Positions 1 through 8,478 of a DNA stretch of 64,000 nt are shown in pieces. Under the pieces are notes generated by a model that had not been told where the DNA came from, made no database searches, and worked only from the letters and a program-made list of their open reading frames with translations. A program made the translations under genes and the position numbers. This stretch comes from Rhizobium sp. BK316 (GTDB lineage: Bacteria > Pseudomonadota > Alphaproteobacteria > Rhizobiales > Rhizobiaceae), in contig NZ_JACHZR010000001.1 of the NCBI RefSeq assembly GCF_014193695.1, forward strand, positions 37,309 to 101,308. Direction: 5' to 3'. The stretch's first letter is position 1. Each line of letters opens with the position of its first letter.

Positions 1-1
1 A

Positions 2-796
2 CCGGTTCTTGCCGTCCAGACGGCCAGCCAGAACGCCACCGTCGGCTCGGCCTTCTCCTTCACGCTGCCGACGACCACCTTCACCGATGTCGACAGTGGC
101 GAGACGCTGACCTATTCGGCAACGGCTGCCGATGGCACGGCACTTCCGGCCTGGCTGAGCTTCAACGCTTCGACGCGGACCTTCTCCGGCACCCCGACGA
201 CCGCCGGGACCTATGGCGTCAAGGTCACGGCAACCGATCTCGGCGGTCTGGCCGCCAACGAGACCTTCAGCATCGTCGCCGCGACAGCGCCTGTGACCTA
301 CAGCCTGTTTTCCGCCTCCAGCACGCCGGCCCAGACGAACCTCAATGACGGTCAGCAGCTTGAGCTCGGCGTCAAGTTCCAGTCGAACGTTGCCGGCGAC
401 ATTACCGGCATCAAGTTCTATCGCAGCGCCAACGACAACGGCCAGAACGTCGTCGACCTGTGGACCTCCACGGGCACCAAGCTCGCCACCGCCACCTTCA
501 CCAACACCACGGCAAGCGGCTGGCAGACGGTGAACTTCGCAACACCCGTCACCATCACCGCCAACACCACCTATGTCGCCTCCTACCACACGACCGGTGC
601 CTATGTGGCGACCGATGGTTTCTTCACCAACGGTGTCAGCAACGGTCCGCTGTCGGCACTGTCCAGTGCCGCCGCCGGTGGCAACGGCGTCTATGCATAT
701 GGCGGATCGGCTACTACGGGGCTCTTCCCGACCAGTACCTATGATTCAGCCAACTACTATGCCGATGTGGTCTTCCGGCCGCAGCTCGCGGCGTGA
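2..796 (+). CDS. 3' end of a large Ig-like / DUF4082 surface protein (partial)
   Basis: The reading frame is open from base 2, so the 264 residues seen are the C-terminus of a longer protein. Residues about 1-92 form a putative Ig/cadherin-like repeat (He_PIG type): the segment reading PAWLSFNASTRTFSGTPT and then GTYGVKVTATD is the classic signature of this module. Residues about 98-262 match a DUF4082-type beta domain, beginning YSLFSASSTPAQTNLNDG and ending with YADVVFRP. Such tandem modules occur in very large secreted or cell-surface adhesins and glycan-associated proteins of Alphaproteobacteria. There are no membrane segments and no recognisable sorting signal in this part. The biological substrate cannot be told from the fragment. 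Confidence 0.75.
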   Translation, partial: PVLAVQTASQNATVGSAFSFTLPTTTFTDVDSGETLTYSATAADGTALPAWLSFNASTRTFSGTPTTAGTYGVKVTATDLGGLAANETFSIVAATAPVTYSLFSASSTPAQTNLNDGQQLELGVKFQSNVAGDITGIKFYRSANDNGQNVVDLWTSTGTKLATATFTNTTASGWQTVNFATPVTITANTTYVASYHTTGAYVATDGFFTNGVSNGPLSALSSAAAGGNGVYAYGGSATTGLFPTSTYDSANYYADVVFRPQLAA

Positions 797-838
797 AGCA
801 TCGGACGAGGTCAGGGGCGGGTTTCGAATGAGGCCAAG

Positions 839-2071
839 ATGAAGCAAATGCCGCTCGCGGCGGAGGGCCATATCAAAAGGATGCCGACAACCAAGATCGA
901 TCGGCTCCCGGTAACAGTGCTCGCCGGCTTTCTGGGAGCCGGCAAGACGACGCTTCTCAGCCACGTCCTGAACAATCGCGAGGGTCTGCGGGTCGCCGTC
1001 ATCATCAACGATATGAGCGAAGTGAATATCGACGCCAGTCTCATTCGAGATGGCGGCTGCAACCTGTCGCATACGACGGAGACACTGGTTGAGCTCAGCA
1101 ATGGCTGCATCTGCTGTACCCTGCGCAACGACCTGCTGACGGAAGTGCGGCGACTGGCCGAAGAGGGGCGATACGACTATCTGCTGATCGAAGGGACGGG
1201 TATCGCCGAGCCCCGCCCGATTGCGGCAACTTTTTCTTTCTGTGACGAAAACGGCGTTTCGCTCTCCGATTTTGCCAGACTCGACACGATGGTCACTGTG
1301 GTCGATGCCGCGAACCTGTTAGCCGACTACAGTAGCGTCGATCTACTTGCCGACCGTGGCCTGCAACGCGACGGTGAAGACCGGCGCACCCTCATCGATC
1401 TGCTGGTCGACCAGATCGAGTTTGCCGATGTCGTCGTGATCAACAAGATCTCGGACGCGACGGAAGAAGTCCGCGCGGAGATCCGCAAGATAGTCGCGTC
1501 TCTCAACCCGGATGCGCGTCAGGTGGAGACGGATCTCGGCAGGGTTTCTCTGGCAACTGTCCTCGATACCGGTCTCTTCGACGAAGAAAAGGCGGCCGCG
1601 CATCCTTTGTGGCATAAGGAATTGTACAGCCCGGGCCAACATGTTCCGGAGACGGAGGAATACGGGGTATCGAGCTTTGTCTACCGCACGAGGCGTCCCT
1701 TCGACCCCAAGCGGTTTCGCGCGTTCCTGGACGAGCCCTGGCCAGGGGTGCTGCGCGCCAAGGGCCATTTCTGGCTTGCCACGCGCCCGCGTCATGTGGG
1801 TCTGATGTCGGCTGCCGGGGTACAACGGCGCTGCGAACCGATGGGGCTCTGGTGGGCGGCCGTTCCGCGGCAAGACTGGCCGAGCCATCAGCAGTTTCAT
1901 CAGCACCTGCAGAGCCGGTGGGACAGCGCCTGGGGCGACCGCCGGCAAGAACTGGTGTTCATTGGCGTTGGGATGGACGAGACAGGTGTACGAGCCGCAT
2001 TGGACGACTGCCTCGCCAGCGCGGACCCACGCGACTGGTCAGCTCTCGAAGATCCGTTCCCGGCCTGGTAG
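839..2071 (+). CDS. COG0523 / CobW-family GTPase (putative metallochaperone)
   Basis: A 410-residue G3E GTPase of the COG0523 family, whose members are thought to load or traffic metals (zinc, cobalt, nitrile-hydratase metals). Walker A is GFLGAGKTT at residues 30-38, and the diagnostic metal-binding CxCC motif is C90-I-C92-C93 in [15 protein letters not shown] follows as the switch/Walker B region. The G4 motif near residue 202 reads NKIS rather than NKxD. The C-terminal half fits the CobW_C domain. The start at 839 has GAGG just upstream, but the family normally starts shortly before the P-loop, so the ATG at 881 is also possible. It stands alone, downstream of the surface-protein gene and convergent with the amidohydrolase. 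No Zur-like site was recognised, so the metal cannot be assigned. Confidence 0.85.
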   Translation: MKQMPLAAEGHIKRMPTTKIDRLPVTVLAGFLGAGKTTLLSHVLNNREGLRVAVIINDMSEVNIDASLIRDGGCNLSHTTETLVELSNGCICCTLRNDLLTEVRRLAEEGRYDYLLIEGTGIAEPRPIAATFSFCDENGVSLSDFARLDTMVTVVDAANLLADYSSVDLLADRGLQRDGEDRRTLIDLLVDQIEFADVVVINKISDATEEVRAEIRKIVASLNPDARQVETDLGRVSLATVLDTGLFDEEKAAAHPLWHKELYSPGQHVPETEEYGVSSFVYRTRRPFDPKRFRAFLDEPWPGVLRAKGHFWLATRPRHVGLMSAAGVQRRCEPMGLWWAAVPRQDWPSHQQFHQHLQSRWDSAWGDRRQELVFIGVGMDETGVRAALDDCLASADPRDWSALEDPFPAW

Positions 2072-2139
2072 CGCGGGGGTGCAATGTTTGCGCCACGAAC
2101 GCAGTGAGGCGGTAGCTCACTACCTGCTGCCGAACGCTC

Positions 2140-3321
2140 TCAGTCGTCGAGATAGCGTTCGGTCAAGCGCGCCCACATCGCGGCACCCACCGTCAGGGAT
2201 TTGTCGGCAAAGTCGTATTTGGCGCTGTGCAGGATCGCCGATTCCACACCGTTGCCGAGCCGCAGGAAGCTGCCGGGCTTGTGCTCGAGGAAATGCGAGA
2301 AGTCTTCACTGCCGGGGATGAGGTTGCAGAGGGTTACCTTGTCGGCACCGACGAGCTCTTCTGCGACCGCGCGGGCGAATTCGGTTTCCGCCTCCGAATT
2401 GACGACCACGGGGTGTCCGCGCGTGTATTCGATCTCCGCCGTTGCGTCGTAACCATCGGCAATCGTTTCGGTGAGCCTGCGGATCCTGGCCTCCAGCGTG
2501 TCGCGCACCTTTGGATCGAAGGAGCGGATGCTGAGCAGCAGTTTTGCGCTTTCGGGGATGACGTTCGCGGCCTCGCCGGCATGGATCGCCCCGACCGTGA
2601 CGACGGCGGTCTGTGTCGGATCGATGCTGCGGGAGACGACCGACTGCAGGCTGACGACGAGGTTGCAGGCAACGACCACCGGATCGACGGTGAGGTGCGG
2701 CCGCGAAGCGTGGCCGCCCTTGCCCCTGATCATGATCTCGGCGCTGTCGGCAGCCGCCATCAGCGCTCCCGACCGCATCAGCCAGGTGCCTTCGGGCGCG
2801 CCGGGATGATTGTGCAGACCAAAGATAACGTCGAAGGGAAAGCGTTCGAACAGCCCGTCGGCAATCATGGCGGGCGCACCGCTGAGCGCACCCGCCTCCT
2901 CGGCCGGCTGGAAAATGAGATTGACGGTTCCGTTGAAGCGGCGCGTGCGTGCCAGATATTCGGCGGCACCGAGAAGGATCGTCGTGTGGCCGTCATGCCC
3001 GCAGGCATGCATCTTGCCTGCCACCGTGCTGGCATAGGGGCGACCGGTTTCCTCGGTGATCGGCAGGGCATCCATATCGGCGCGGATGGCGATGCTCTTC
3101 TTTCCGGCGCCGACCGTCATGCGCGCAACCACGCCATGGCCGCCGACATTGCGGGCCACCTCATAACCCCAGGATTCCAGCTTTTCGGCAACGAAACGCG
3201 CGGTCTCGGCCTCTTCGAAGGAGAGCTCGGGATGGGCGTGGAGATGCCGGCGGATGGCTGTCAGCTCCGCTTCCATCGGTTCGAAATCGGAGAGGCGGGC
3301 AAAATCATTGTCGAGGGACAT
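2140..3321 (-). CDS. M20-family amidohydrolase (hippurate / N-acyl-amino-acid hydrolase type)
   Basis: A 393-residue zinc peptidase/amidohydrolase of the M20D (AbgB/HipO/carboxypeptidase Ss1) group, predicted to cleave N-acyl or N-aroyl amino acids. The N-terminus carries the typical RRHLHAHPELSFEE segment. RADMDALP lies at residues 80-87, and the metal site HACGHDGH at 105-112 includes C107, H109 and H112. FQPAEE provides the catalytic and metal-binding glutamates. The C-terminal GSEDFSHF segment carries the last metal ligand. No signal peptide is seen, so it should be cytoplasmic. It is the last gene of an amino-acid-type ABC operon, 86 bases after the ATPase, which suggests that the imported compound is an acylated or aroylated amino acid hydrolysed here. 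The substrate is inferred only. Confidence 0.88.
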   Translation of the reverse strand: MSLDNDFARLSDFEPMEAELTAIRRHLHAHPELSFEEAETARFVAEKLESWGYEVARNVGGHGVVARMTVGAGKKSIAIRADMDALPITEETGRPYASTVAGKMHACGHDGHTTILLGAAEYLARTRRFNGTVNLIFQPAEEAGALSGAPAMIADGLFERFPFDVIFGLHNHPGAPEGTWLMRSGALMAAADSAEIMIRGKGGHASRPHLTVDPVVVACNLVVSLQSVVSRSIDPTQTAVVTVGAIHAGEAANVIPESAKLLLSIRSFDPKVRDTLEARIRRLTETIADGYDATAEIEYTRGHPVVVNSEAETEFARAVAEELVGADKVTLCNLIPGSEDFSHFLEHKPGSFLRLGNGVESAILHSAKYDFADKSLTVGAAMWARLTERYLDD

Positions 3322-3407
3322 GGCAATTCCAGTTTCATGGGCGCGGTATCGCCGGCTGGCTCACGGTAGAGCGAGCCCGCAGGGCAAGAGCATGGGGAGC
3401 CGCCGCG

Positions 3408-4187
3408 CTAGATGAAGCGCGACAGGAAGCTTCTGGTGCGGGGGTGCTGCGGGTTGCCGATTACATCCTCCGGCCTGCCCTGTTCCACGACCTTGCCGCC
3501 ATCCATGAAGACGACGCGGTCGGCCGCTTCCCGCGCGAAGCCGATCTCGTGGGTGACGACGATCATTGTCAGACCCTGGTTTGCCAGATCCCGCATGGTG
3601 GCGAGAACCTCGCCGACCAGTTCGGGGTCAAGTGCCGAGGTCGGTTCGTCGAAGAGCATCAGCTTCGGCTTGATGGCCAGCGCGCGGGCAATCGCCACAC
3701 GCTGCTGCTGGCCGCCGGAAAGCTGGCGCGGGTAGCTGTCGGCCTTGGCCGAAAGCCCGACCCGTTCCAGGAGCTTCAGCGCATTTTCGGTCGCGACTTT
3801 TCGGCTTTCGCCGTGGATGCCGACCGGCGCCTCGATGATGTTCTGCAGCGCGGTCATATGCGGGTAGAGATTGAACTGCTGGAACACCATGCCGATCTTT
3901 CGCCGCTGCAGGGCGATCGCATGGTTCGACAGCTGCAGCAGCCGGTCCTTGTGCAGGCGGTAGCCGATCTGTTCGCCGTCCACCTCGATCGAACCCTGAT
4001 TGATGGATTCGAGGTGGTTGATACAGCGCAGGAATGTCGACTTGCCGGAGCCGGAGGGTCCAAGGACGACGACGACCTCACCAGGCGCGACGTCGAGATC
4101 TATCCCCTTCAGCACTTCCAGATCCGCGAAGGACTTATGGACATTGCGGGCCTTGACGAGGGGCTCGATGGTGGAGATCGCGTTCAT
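3408..4187 (-). CDS. Polar amino acid ABC transporter ATP-binding protein
   Basis: A 259-residue ATPase of the GlnQ/HisP (PAAT) family that energises uptake through the adjacent permease. Walker A is GPSGSGKST at residues 43-51, the ABC signature is LSGGQQQRVAIARAL near 155, and Walker B is LMLFDEPTSALDP near 176. An H-loop histidine lies in VVTHEIGFA. The length is typical for the family. The ATG overlaps the stop of the permease gene by four bases (ATGA), indicating translational coupling in the operon. The product acts at the cytoplasmic face of the inner membrane. The solute cannot be read from the ATPase; the neighbouring amidohydrolase suggests an amino-acid conjugate. Confidence 0.93.
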   Translation of the reverse strand: MNAISTIEPLVKARNVHKSFADLEVLKGIDLDVAPGEVVVVLGPSGSGKSTFLRCINHLESINQGSIEVDGEQIGYRLHKDRLLQLSNHAIALQRRKIGMVFQQFNLYPHMTALQNIIEAPVGIHGESRKVATENALKLLERVGLSAKADSYPRQLSGGQQQRVAIARALAIKPKLMLFDEPTSALDPELVGEVLATMRDLANQGLTMIVVTHEIGFAREAADRVVFMDGGKVVEQGRPEDVIGNPQHPRTRSFLSRFI

Positions 4188-5125
4188 TCGCCTGCCTCCG
4201 TTGCCTGTGCCATGACAGCTTCTTCTTTTGCCGGTTTGGCGGCGCCCGTGCGGCGATCGCTGCGGCTGTAATAGCGCTCGATATAGGTCTGGCCGATATT
4301 CAGGACCGACGTGATGAGCAGGTACCAGAGAACGGCGACGAGCAGCATCGGCACGATCTCGAATGTGCGGTTGTAGATGGACTGCACCGAATAGAGGAGA
4401 TCAGCCATGGCGATGACGCTGACGATCGAGGTTGCCTTGATCATGCTGATCAGCTGGTTTCCTGTCGGCGGGACGATCGAGCGCATGGCCTGCGGAATGA
4501 TGATACGGCGAAGCGCGCGAATGCGCGTCATGCCGAAGGCTTCTGCCGTCTCGAATTGGCCCTTGTCCACCGAAAGCAGCCCGCCGCGGATGACTTCCGC
4601 CATATAGGCGGACTCATTGAGCGCGAGACCGGCGATCGCGGCCGTCATCGGGCTGATCACCGAATTCGTATCCCAGCTCATGAAGGTCGGGCCGAAGGGA
4701 ATGCCAAGAGACAAAGTCGGAAACAGCGTTGAAAGATTGTACCAGAAGATCAGCTGCACCAGCAGCGGGGTTCCGCGAAAGAACCAGATGAACAGCGAGG
4801 CGAGCGAGCTTGCCAGCCGATCCCTAGACATTCTCGCGACAGCCAGCACGAGGCCGAGCGCGATGCCGATGATCATTGCCACGACCGTGAGGCCTAGCGA
4901 GACGTAAAGGCCACTGATGACGGTCGGGTCGAAGAAATATTGAGCGACGACCGGCCAGCCGAAATTCTCGTTATGCGCGACGGACCAGGCCCAATAGGCG
5001 ACGATCGCAAGCGTGATGCCCCAGGCCGCGACTCGGCCCTTGGGGAAGGGCCTGTGGGCATGCACCACGTCCCGGCTTCTCGCATCGCCGGAGGGCGATG
5101 CGAGTGTTTGCGTTTGTGTGCTCAT
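4184..5125 (-). CDS. Polar amino acid ABC transporter permease
   Basis: A 313-residue inner-membrane permease of the HisM/GlnP family. After a hydrophilic N-terminal stretch of about 30 residues come several hydrophobic segments, the first containing VAAWGITLAIVAYWAW. The cytoplasmic EAA coupling loop is seen as GQFETAEAFGMTRIRALRRI followed by IIPQAMR. The tail after the last helix is long and charged (about 40 residues). Only one permease gene is present, so the transporter is probably a homodimer, as is usual for this subfamily when a single permease is encoded. Both ends overlap neighbours by four bases (ATGA), so binding protein, permease and ATPase are co-translated. Confidence 0.92.
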   Translation of the reverse strand: MSTQTQTLASPSGDARSRDVVHAHRPFPKGRVAAWGITLAIVAYWAWSVAHNENFGWPVVAQYFFDPTVISGLYVSLGLTVVAMIIGIALGLVLAVARMSRDRLASSLASLFIWFFRGTPLLVQLIFWYNLSTLFPTLSLGIPFGPTFMSWDTNSVISPMTAAIAGLALNESAYMAEVIRGGLLSVDKGQFETAEAFGMTRIRALRRIIIPQAMRSIVPPTGNQLISMIKATSIVSVIAMADLLYSVQSIYNRTFEIVPMLLVAVLWYLLITSVLNIGQTYIERYYSRSDRRTGAAKPAKEEAVMAQATEAGE

Positions 5126-6012
5126 TTCGGAAGCGTCCCACCGAGGTTGATACCGGGCTCCTTGATCATGTTGTTCTCAAGGCCCCATTTCTTCATGATC
5201 GTGGCATAGGTGCCATTGTCCATCAGCACCTTGACTGCATCGCGCAGGACGGGGCCGAGCGGCGAGCCCTTCGCGACGACCGCGCCCTGATAGAGGTTCT
5301 CGAAGCCGTTCTTCTGTCCCACACCGGTCAGTTCCAGCTGGCCGTTGGCCTGCGACACGAAATAGGTGAGCGGCGCCTGGGAGGAGAAGAAGGCATCCGA
5401 CCGCTTGGAACGGACGGCAAGGATTGAGCTCGGCTGGTCGGTGAAGGACTGCACCTCGATCGCGCCCTTGCCATCGGTCTTGCACTTTTCGGCCTGCACC
5501 TGGATGACCTTTTCGGCCGAGCCGCCGGCCATGACGGCGATGCGGTTGCCGCAGGCGGTATCGAGCGAGGTGATGCCCTTCGGATTGCCCTTCTGCACCG
5601 AGAAAACCACGAATTCCTGCACCCAGTCGACGAAATCGTTGGATTCCTCGCGGCTCTTGAAGTCTCCGACGGGACCGAAGGCAAACTGGTAACGACCGGA
5701 ATTGACACCGGCCAGCAGCGCCGGCAGGCCACCCACCGTCTCATGCTCGATCTTGACGCCGAGAACCTGACCGAGCGCATCGGTCAGATCGGCGCTGGCG
5801 CCGGTCATCTCGGTGCCCGTGACGATTTCATAGGGAGGAAACGAGCCATTGTTGACGGAGATCATCTTGCCGGACGTGCGGATCGCTTCGGGCAACTGCG
5901 CATGAAGTGCGTCGTTGACCGAAAGCTTGGGCAGGGTCGCATCTTCAGCGAAGGCCGTTCCCGAGATCACCACGCTCGTCAGAGCAAGGCATGCAATTTT
6001 CCTGATCGACAT
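5122..6012 (-). CDS. ABC transporter substrate-binding protein, amino-acid type
   Basis: A 296-residue periplasmic binding protein (SBP_bac_3 family). It starts with a Sec signal peptide, MSIRKIACLALTSVVISGTAFAEDA, with probable cleavage after AFA. The mature part begins with the usual SVNNGSFPPYEI segment and includes YQFAFGPVGDF and the late SPLGPVLRDAVKVLMDNGTY segment of polar-amino-acid binding proteins. Two cysteines (in DTACGN and AEKCKTD) could form a disulfide. It is the first gene of the transporter trio and overlaps the permease by four bases. Its ligand is unknown; the associated M20 hydrolase suggests an N-acylated amino acid. Confidence 0.92.
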   Translation of the reverse strand: MSIRKIACLALTSVVISGTAFAEDATLPKLSVNDALHAQLPEAIRTSGKMISVNNGSFPPYEIVTGTEMTGASADLTDALGQVLGVKIEHETVGGLPALLAGVNSGRYQFAFGPVGDFKSREESNDFVDWVQEFVVFSVQKGNPKGITSLDTACGNRIAVMAGGSAEKVIQVQAEKCKTDGKGAIEVQSFTDQPSSILAVRSKRSDAFFSSQAPLTYFVSQANGQLELTGVGQKNGFENLYQGAVVAKGSPLGPVLRDAVKVLMDNGTYATIMKKWGLENNMIKEPGINLGGTLPK

Positions 6013-6059
6013 TATTTAGTTCCCCTGTTTGGTTTGAATTTATGCGTTTCGTGTTGCGC

Positions 6060-7037
6060 TCAACCGATGCGGCTACCGTCCACATCGAAGGAGAAGAGGT
6101 CTTCCGGCGTCATCAGCTGCGGCAGGATGCCCTGGACGTGAAGCTCGCTGGCGAAGTCGGCGATCATTTTGCGGTTGACCGCAAAGCCGCTAGCCTCCCA
6201 GCCGACTGGAAGCTCGGCCGCCGACTTCAGAAGCTCGTCCAGCATGAAAGGCGAGGTGTCGGCGTATTTGCGGCGTTTGCTCAGCCACATCTGCTGCGAT
6301 TCATCGATCAGCTTGCTGAGCTCTTCGATCACCCACGGGTTCTCAGCGACGATGCCCGCCTTGATGCCGATCAGATGCATGCCGGGAACATAGCCCACAT
6401 CATCGAAATATCGACGTTCAGCACCTCTGAAGTCGGAAAGGACCTGCCGGAACGGCGATCCTCCGCCGAAATAGCCGTCAGGCATGAAAGGTGTGAAGAT
6501 CGCGTCCAGGAAGCCTTCCTTGAGCAGGTCGACCATGGGGCGCTCGCCGGGAGCCGCTTCAATACGGCCGGGCCGGCCGAATCCGTCCAGACGATCGACG
6601 ATCGGATGCGCGTCCGTCAGGCGGCCCGCATACCACATGGCATCTTCGACGCCGACGCCCTCGCGGCGCAGCGCCGCTCTTGTCCAGGTGTTTCCGGAGT
6701 CGCGCCATCCGGTGACGCCGATGCGCTTTCCGGCGAGCTCGCCGAGTTCGGTGATAGGGCCGTCCTTGCGGGTGATGACGCAGCGGTGACGGAAGCCGCG
6801 CATAATGAAGTTCGGGATGCCGACGACGCTCTCGTCGCCGTCAATGCACAGCTGCGTATAGCGGCTGAAGGACATTTCTGCGACATCATAGTGGTCGCTC
6901 TTGCCGAGATGCGAGAGCAATGTGCCGACGCGGTCGACCGTGATGTCAAGCTTGGGAGAGGAGACATCGCCGAGAACCAGGGGCGTCATGTAGTCCCAGT
7001 CACGCAGGGCAAGTCGCAGGCTAAGGGGCATCGGCAT
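6060..7037 (-). CDS. 4,5-dihydroxyphthalate decarboxylase-like protein (PBP2 fold, cytoplasmic)
   Basis: A 325-residue protein without any signal peptide: it starts directly MPMPLSLRLALRDWDY. It resembles the Pht5 / 4,5-dihydroxyphthalate decarboxylase group, which has a type-2 periplasmic-binding-protein fold but is used as a cytoplasmic enzyme. Supporting segments are YDVAEMSFSRYTQL, LAGKRIGVTGWRDSGNTWTR and GYVPGMHLIGIKAGIV. It is the first gene of the ABC operon, 47 bases before the binding-protein gene, and is divergent from the MocR regulator. In this context it may decarboxylate or otherwise process the imported aromatic or acyl conjugate. A non-exported binding protein is the alternative. 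The function remains inferred from family resemblance. Confidence 0.7.
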   Translation of the reverse strand: MPMPLSLRLALRDWDYMTPLVLGDVSSPKLDITVDRVGTLLSHLGKSDHYDVAEMSFSRYTQLCIDGDESVVGIPNFIMRGFRHRCVITRKDGPITELGELAGKRIGVTGWRDSGNTWTRAALRREGVGVEDAMWYAGRLTDAHPIVDRLDGFGRPGRIEAAPGERPMVDLLKEGFLDAIFTPFMPDGYFGGGSPFRQVLSDFRGAERRYFDDVGYVPGMHLIGIKAGIVAENPWVIEELSKLIDESQQMWLSKRRKYADTSPFMLDELLKSAAELPVGWEASGFAVNRKMIADFASELHVQGILPQLMTPEDLFSFDVDGSRIG

Positions 7038-7061
7038 TCACTCGCAAAGACCTTGTTTTCG

Positions 7062-7116
7062 GAACAATTAAATGTTCAAATTTGTCCGATCAAATGTTAT
7101 TACGTTATTGAACATT
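7062..7116. promoter_or_regulatory. Candidate MocR operator region in divergent promoter
   Basis: The 94-base AT-rich gap between the divergent operons holds clustered repeats. AAATGTT occurs twice in direct orientation at 7070-7076 and 7092-7098 (22 bases apart, about two helical turns). An inverted copy, TTGAACATT at 7108-7116, mirrors AATGTTCAA at 7071-7079. GAACA at 7062-7066 is also mirrored by TGTTC at 7073-7077. Direct repeats in a divergent gap are usual for MocR regulators. Binding by the adjacent gene product is an inference. Confidence 0.45.
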
Positions 7117-7131
7117 AAAAGTGGTGATTAA

Positions 7132-8460
7132 ATGAGCGATGTTGTCGATGCGGTATGGTTTGCCCAAAAATTGACCGATCGGACAATTCGGGGAATTGCA
7201 ATTGAAACCAGTGCTTTGATCCGGGCCGGGGCACTTCCCGTCGGAACGAAGCTGCCGCCGATCCGCGATCTCGCCTTTGCGCTGGGGATCAGCCCGGCGA
7301 CAATCTCCGAGGCCTGGAGCGAGCTGAGACGCCAGAAAATCATTACCGGCAAGGGACGGAACGGCACCTGGGTGAGCGGTGATCGTTTCGTGGCGAAACC
7401 CGAACGGCTCGGCAGTTCCGGCCGTTATGGAGCCGACGTGCTCGATCTGACATCGGCCGTGCCGGATATCAGGCTTTTGCCGAAGCTTACCGAAGCCATG
7501 GCCTACGGAGCGTCGGCGGAAAATCTCAACAGCTACGAGCGAAGCCGCATTCTTCCGGAACTCGAAGAGATTGTCCGAAAGACCTGGCCATACGAACCGG
7601 AGGCGTTCCTGGCGACGAACGGGGGCTATAACGCGGTCTACACGCTCATCCAGGCGCTCGTCATGCCCGGCGCGTCCGTTGCAATCGAAGACCCGACCGC
7701 GATGCGGCTTCTCGATATCCTGGAGGATCGCGGCGTGCAGATCCTTCCGGTCCAGTGCGATCGGGAAGGGCCTCTGCCTGCGTCTCTCCAAGCCGCAATG
7801 AAGCTGCGGCCCGTCGCCTTCATTTTCCAGCCGCGGCTTCACTCGGTAACCGGTCAGCACGTCAGCAGCGAGCGGTTGCAAAGGCTTGGAGACATTCTCG
7901 ACGGTACCGACACCTTGATCGTCGAGGATGACGGTGTCGCCGATATTTCCACGGCTCCGCGTCATTCGCTCGGCGACCGGTTTGCCGACCGGACCATTCA
8001 CATTCTCTCCTATTCAAAGACGCATGGTCCGGATCTGAGGCTTGCTGTGCTCTCGAGCTCGCGGGCGATCGTCGAACAGATCCAGTCCTACCGCAGCTTC
8101 AGCGCCGGCTGGACAAGCCGCATTCTTCAAGCGGCCACCGCATGGCTCCTGCGGGATCCCGCCACACAAACCTCGCTTGAACGCTCTCGCGAGGTCTATT
8201 TCCTGCGTCGGGCCGATCTGGTCGATGCCCTGGGTGAGCGTGGGATCGAGGCGCAGCATGGCAGCGGCCTGTGTGCCTGGGTGCCGGTCGCATCCGAACC
8301 CTTCGCGATGGTCACGCTGGCGGCGCGAGGTATTGCGGTTCATCCTGGTGCCAAATTTTCCATCCTTCCAAGCGCACATCTTCGCGTGGCGACGGCCATA
8401 TTGTCCGATCGGGTAAACGACGTGGCCGACTCGATCGCCCTCGCCGCCAGCCCGGCCTAG
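7132..8460 (+). CDS. MocR-type GntR regulator with aminotransferase-like domain
   Basis: A 442-residue regulator combining a GntR winged helix (residues about 10-85, with GTKLPPIRDLAFALGISPAT) and a class I aminotransferase-fold domain (about 100-440). The PLP-binding lysine is probably K296 in SYSKTHGPDLRLA; IEDPT (185-189) and VEDDG (264-268) are other cofactor-pocket motifs. MocR proteins usually sense PLP or an amino compound and act as activators or repressors of a divergent target. This gene diverges from the transporter/amidohydrolase operon over 94 bases that contain repeated AAATGTT/AACATT motifs, so control of that operon is likely. The stop lies 18 bases from the convergent GMC oxidoreductase gene. 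Confidence 0.9.
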   Translation: MSDVVDAVWFAQKLTDRTIRGIAIETSALIRAGALPVGTKLPPIRDLAFALGISPATISEAWSELRRQKIITGKGRNGTWVSGDRFVAKPERLGSSGRYGADVLDLTSAVPDIRLLPKLTEAMAYGASAENLNSYERSRILPELEEIVRKTWPYEPEAFLATNGGYNAVYTLIQALVMPGASVAIEDPTAMRLLDILEDRGVQILPVQCDREGPLPASLQAAMKLRPVAFIFQPRLHSVTGQHVSSERLQRLGDILDGTDTLIVEDDGVADISTAPRHSLGDRFADRTIHILSYSKTHGPDLRLAVLSSSRAIVEQIQSYRSFSAGWTSRILQAATAWLLRDPATQTSLERSREVYFLRRADLVDALGERGIEAQHGSGLCAWVPVASEPFAMVTLAARGIAVHPGAKFSILPSAHLRVATAILSDRVNDVADSIALAASPA

Positions 8461-8478
8461 TCTTTAGTGTCGCTCCAG

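Noticed and set aside
2111..2124. GGTAG-CTCA-CTACC hairpin between CobW and the amidohydrolase
   Set aside because: Stem of five and no U-tract on either side; too weak to call a terminator.
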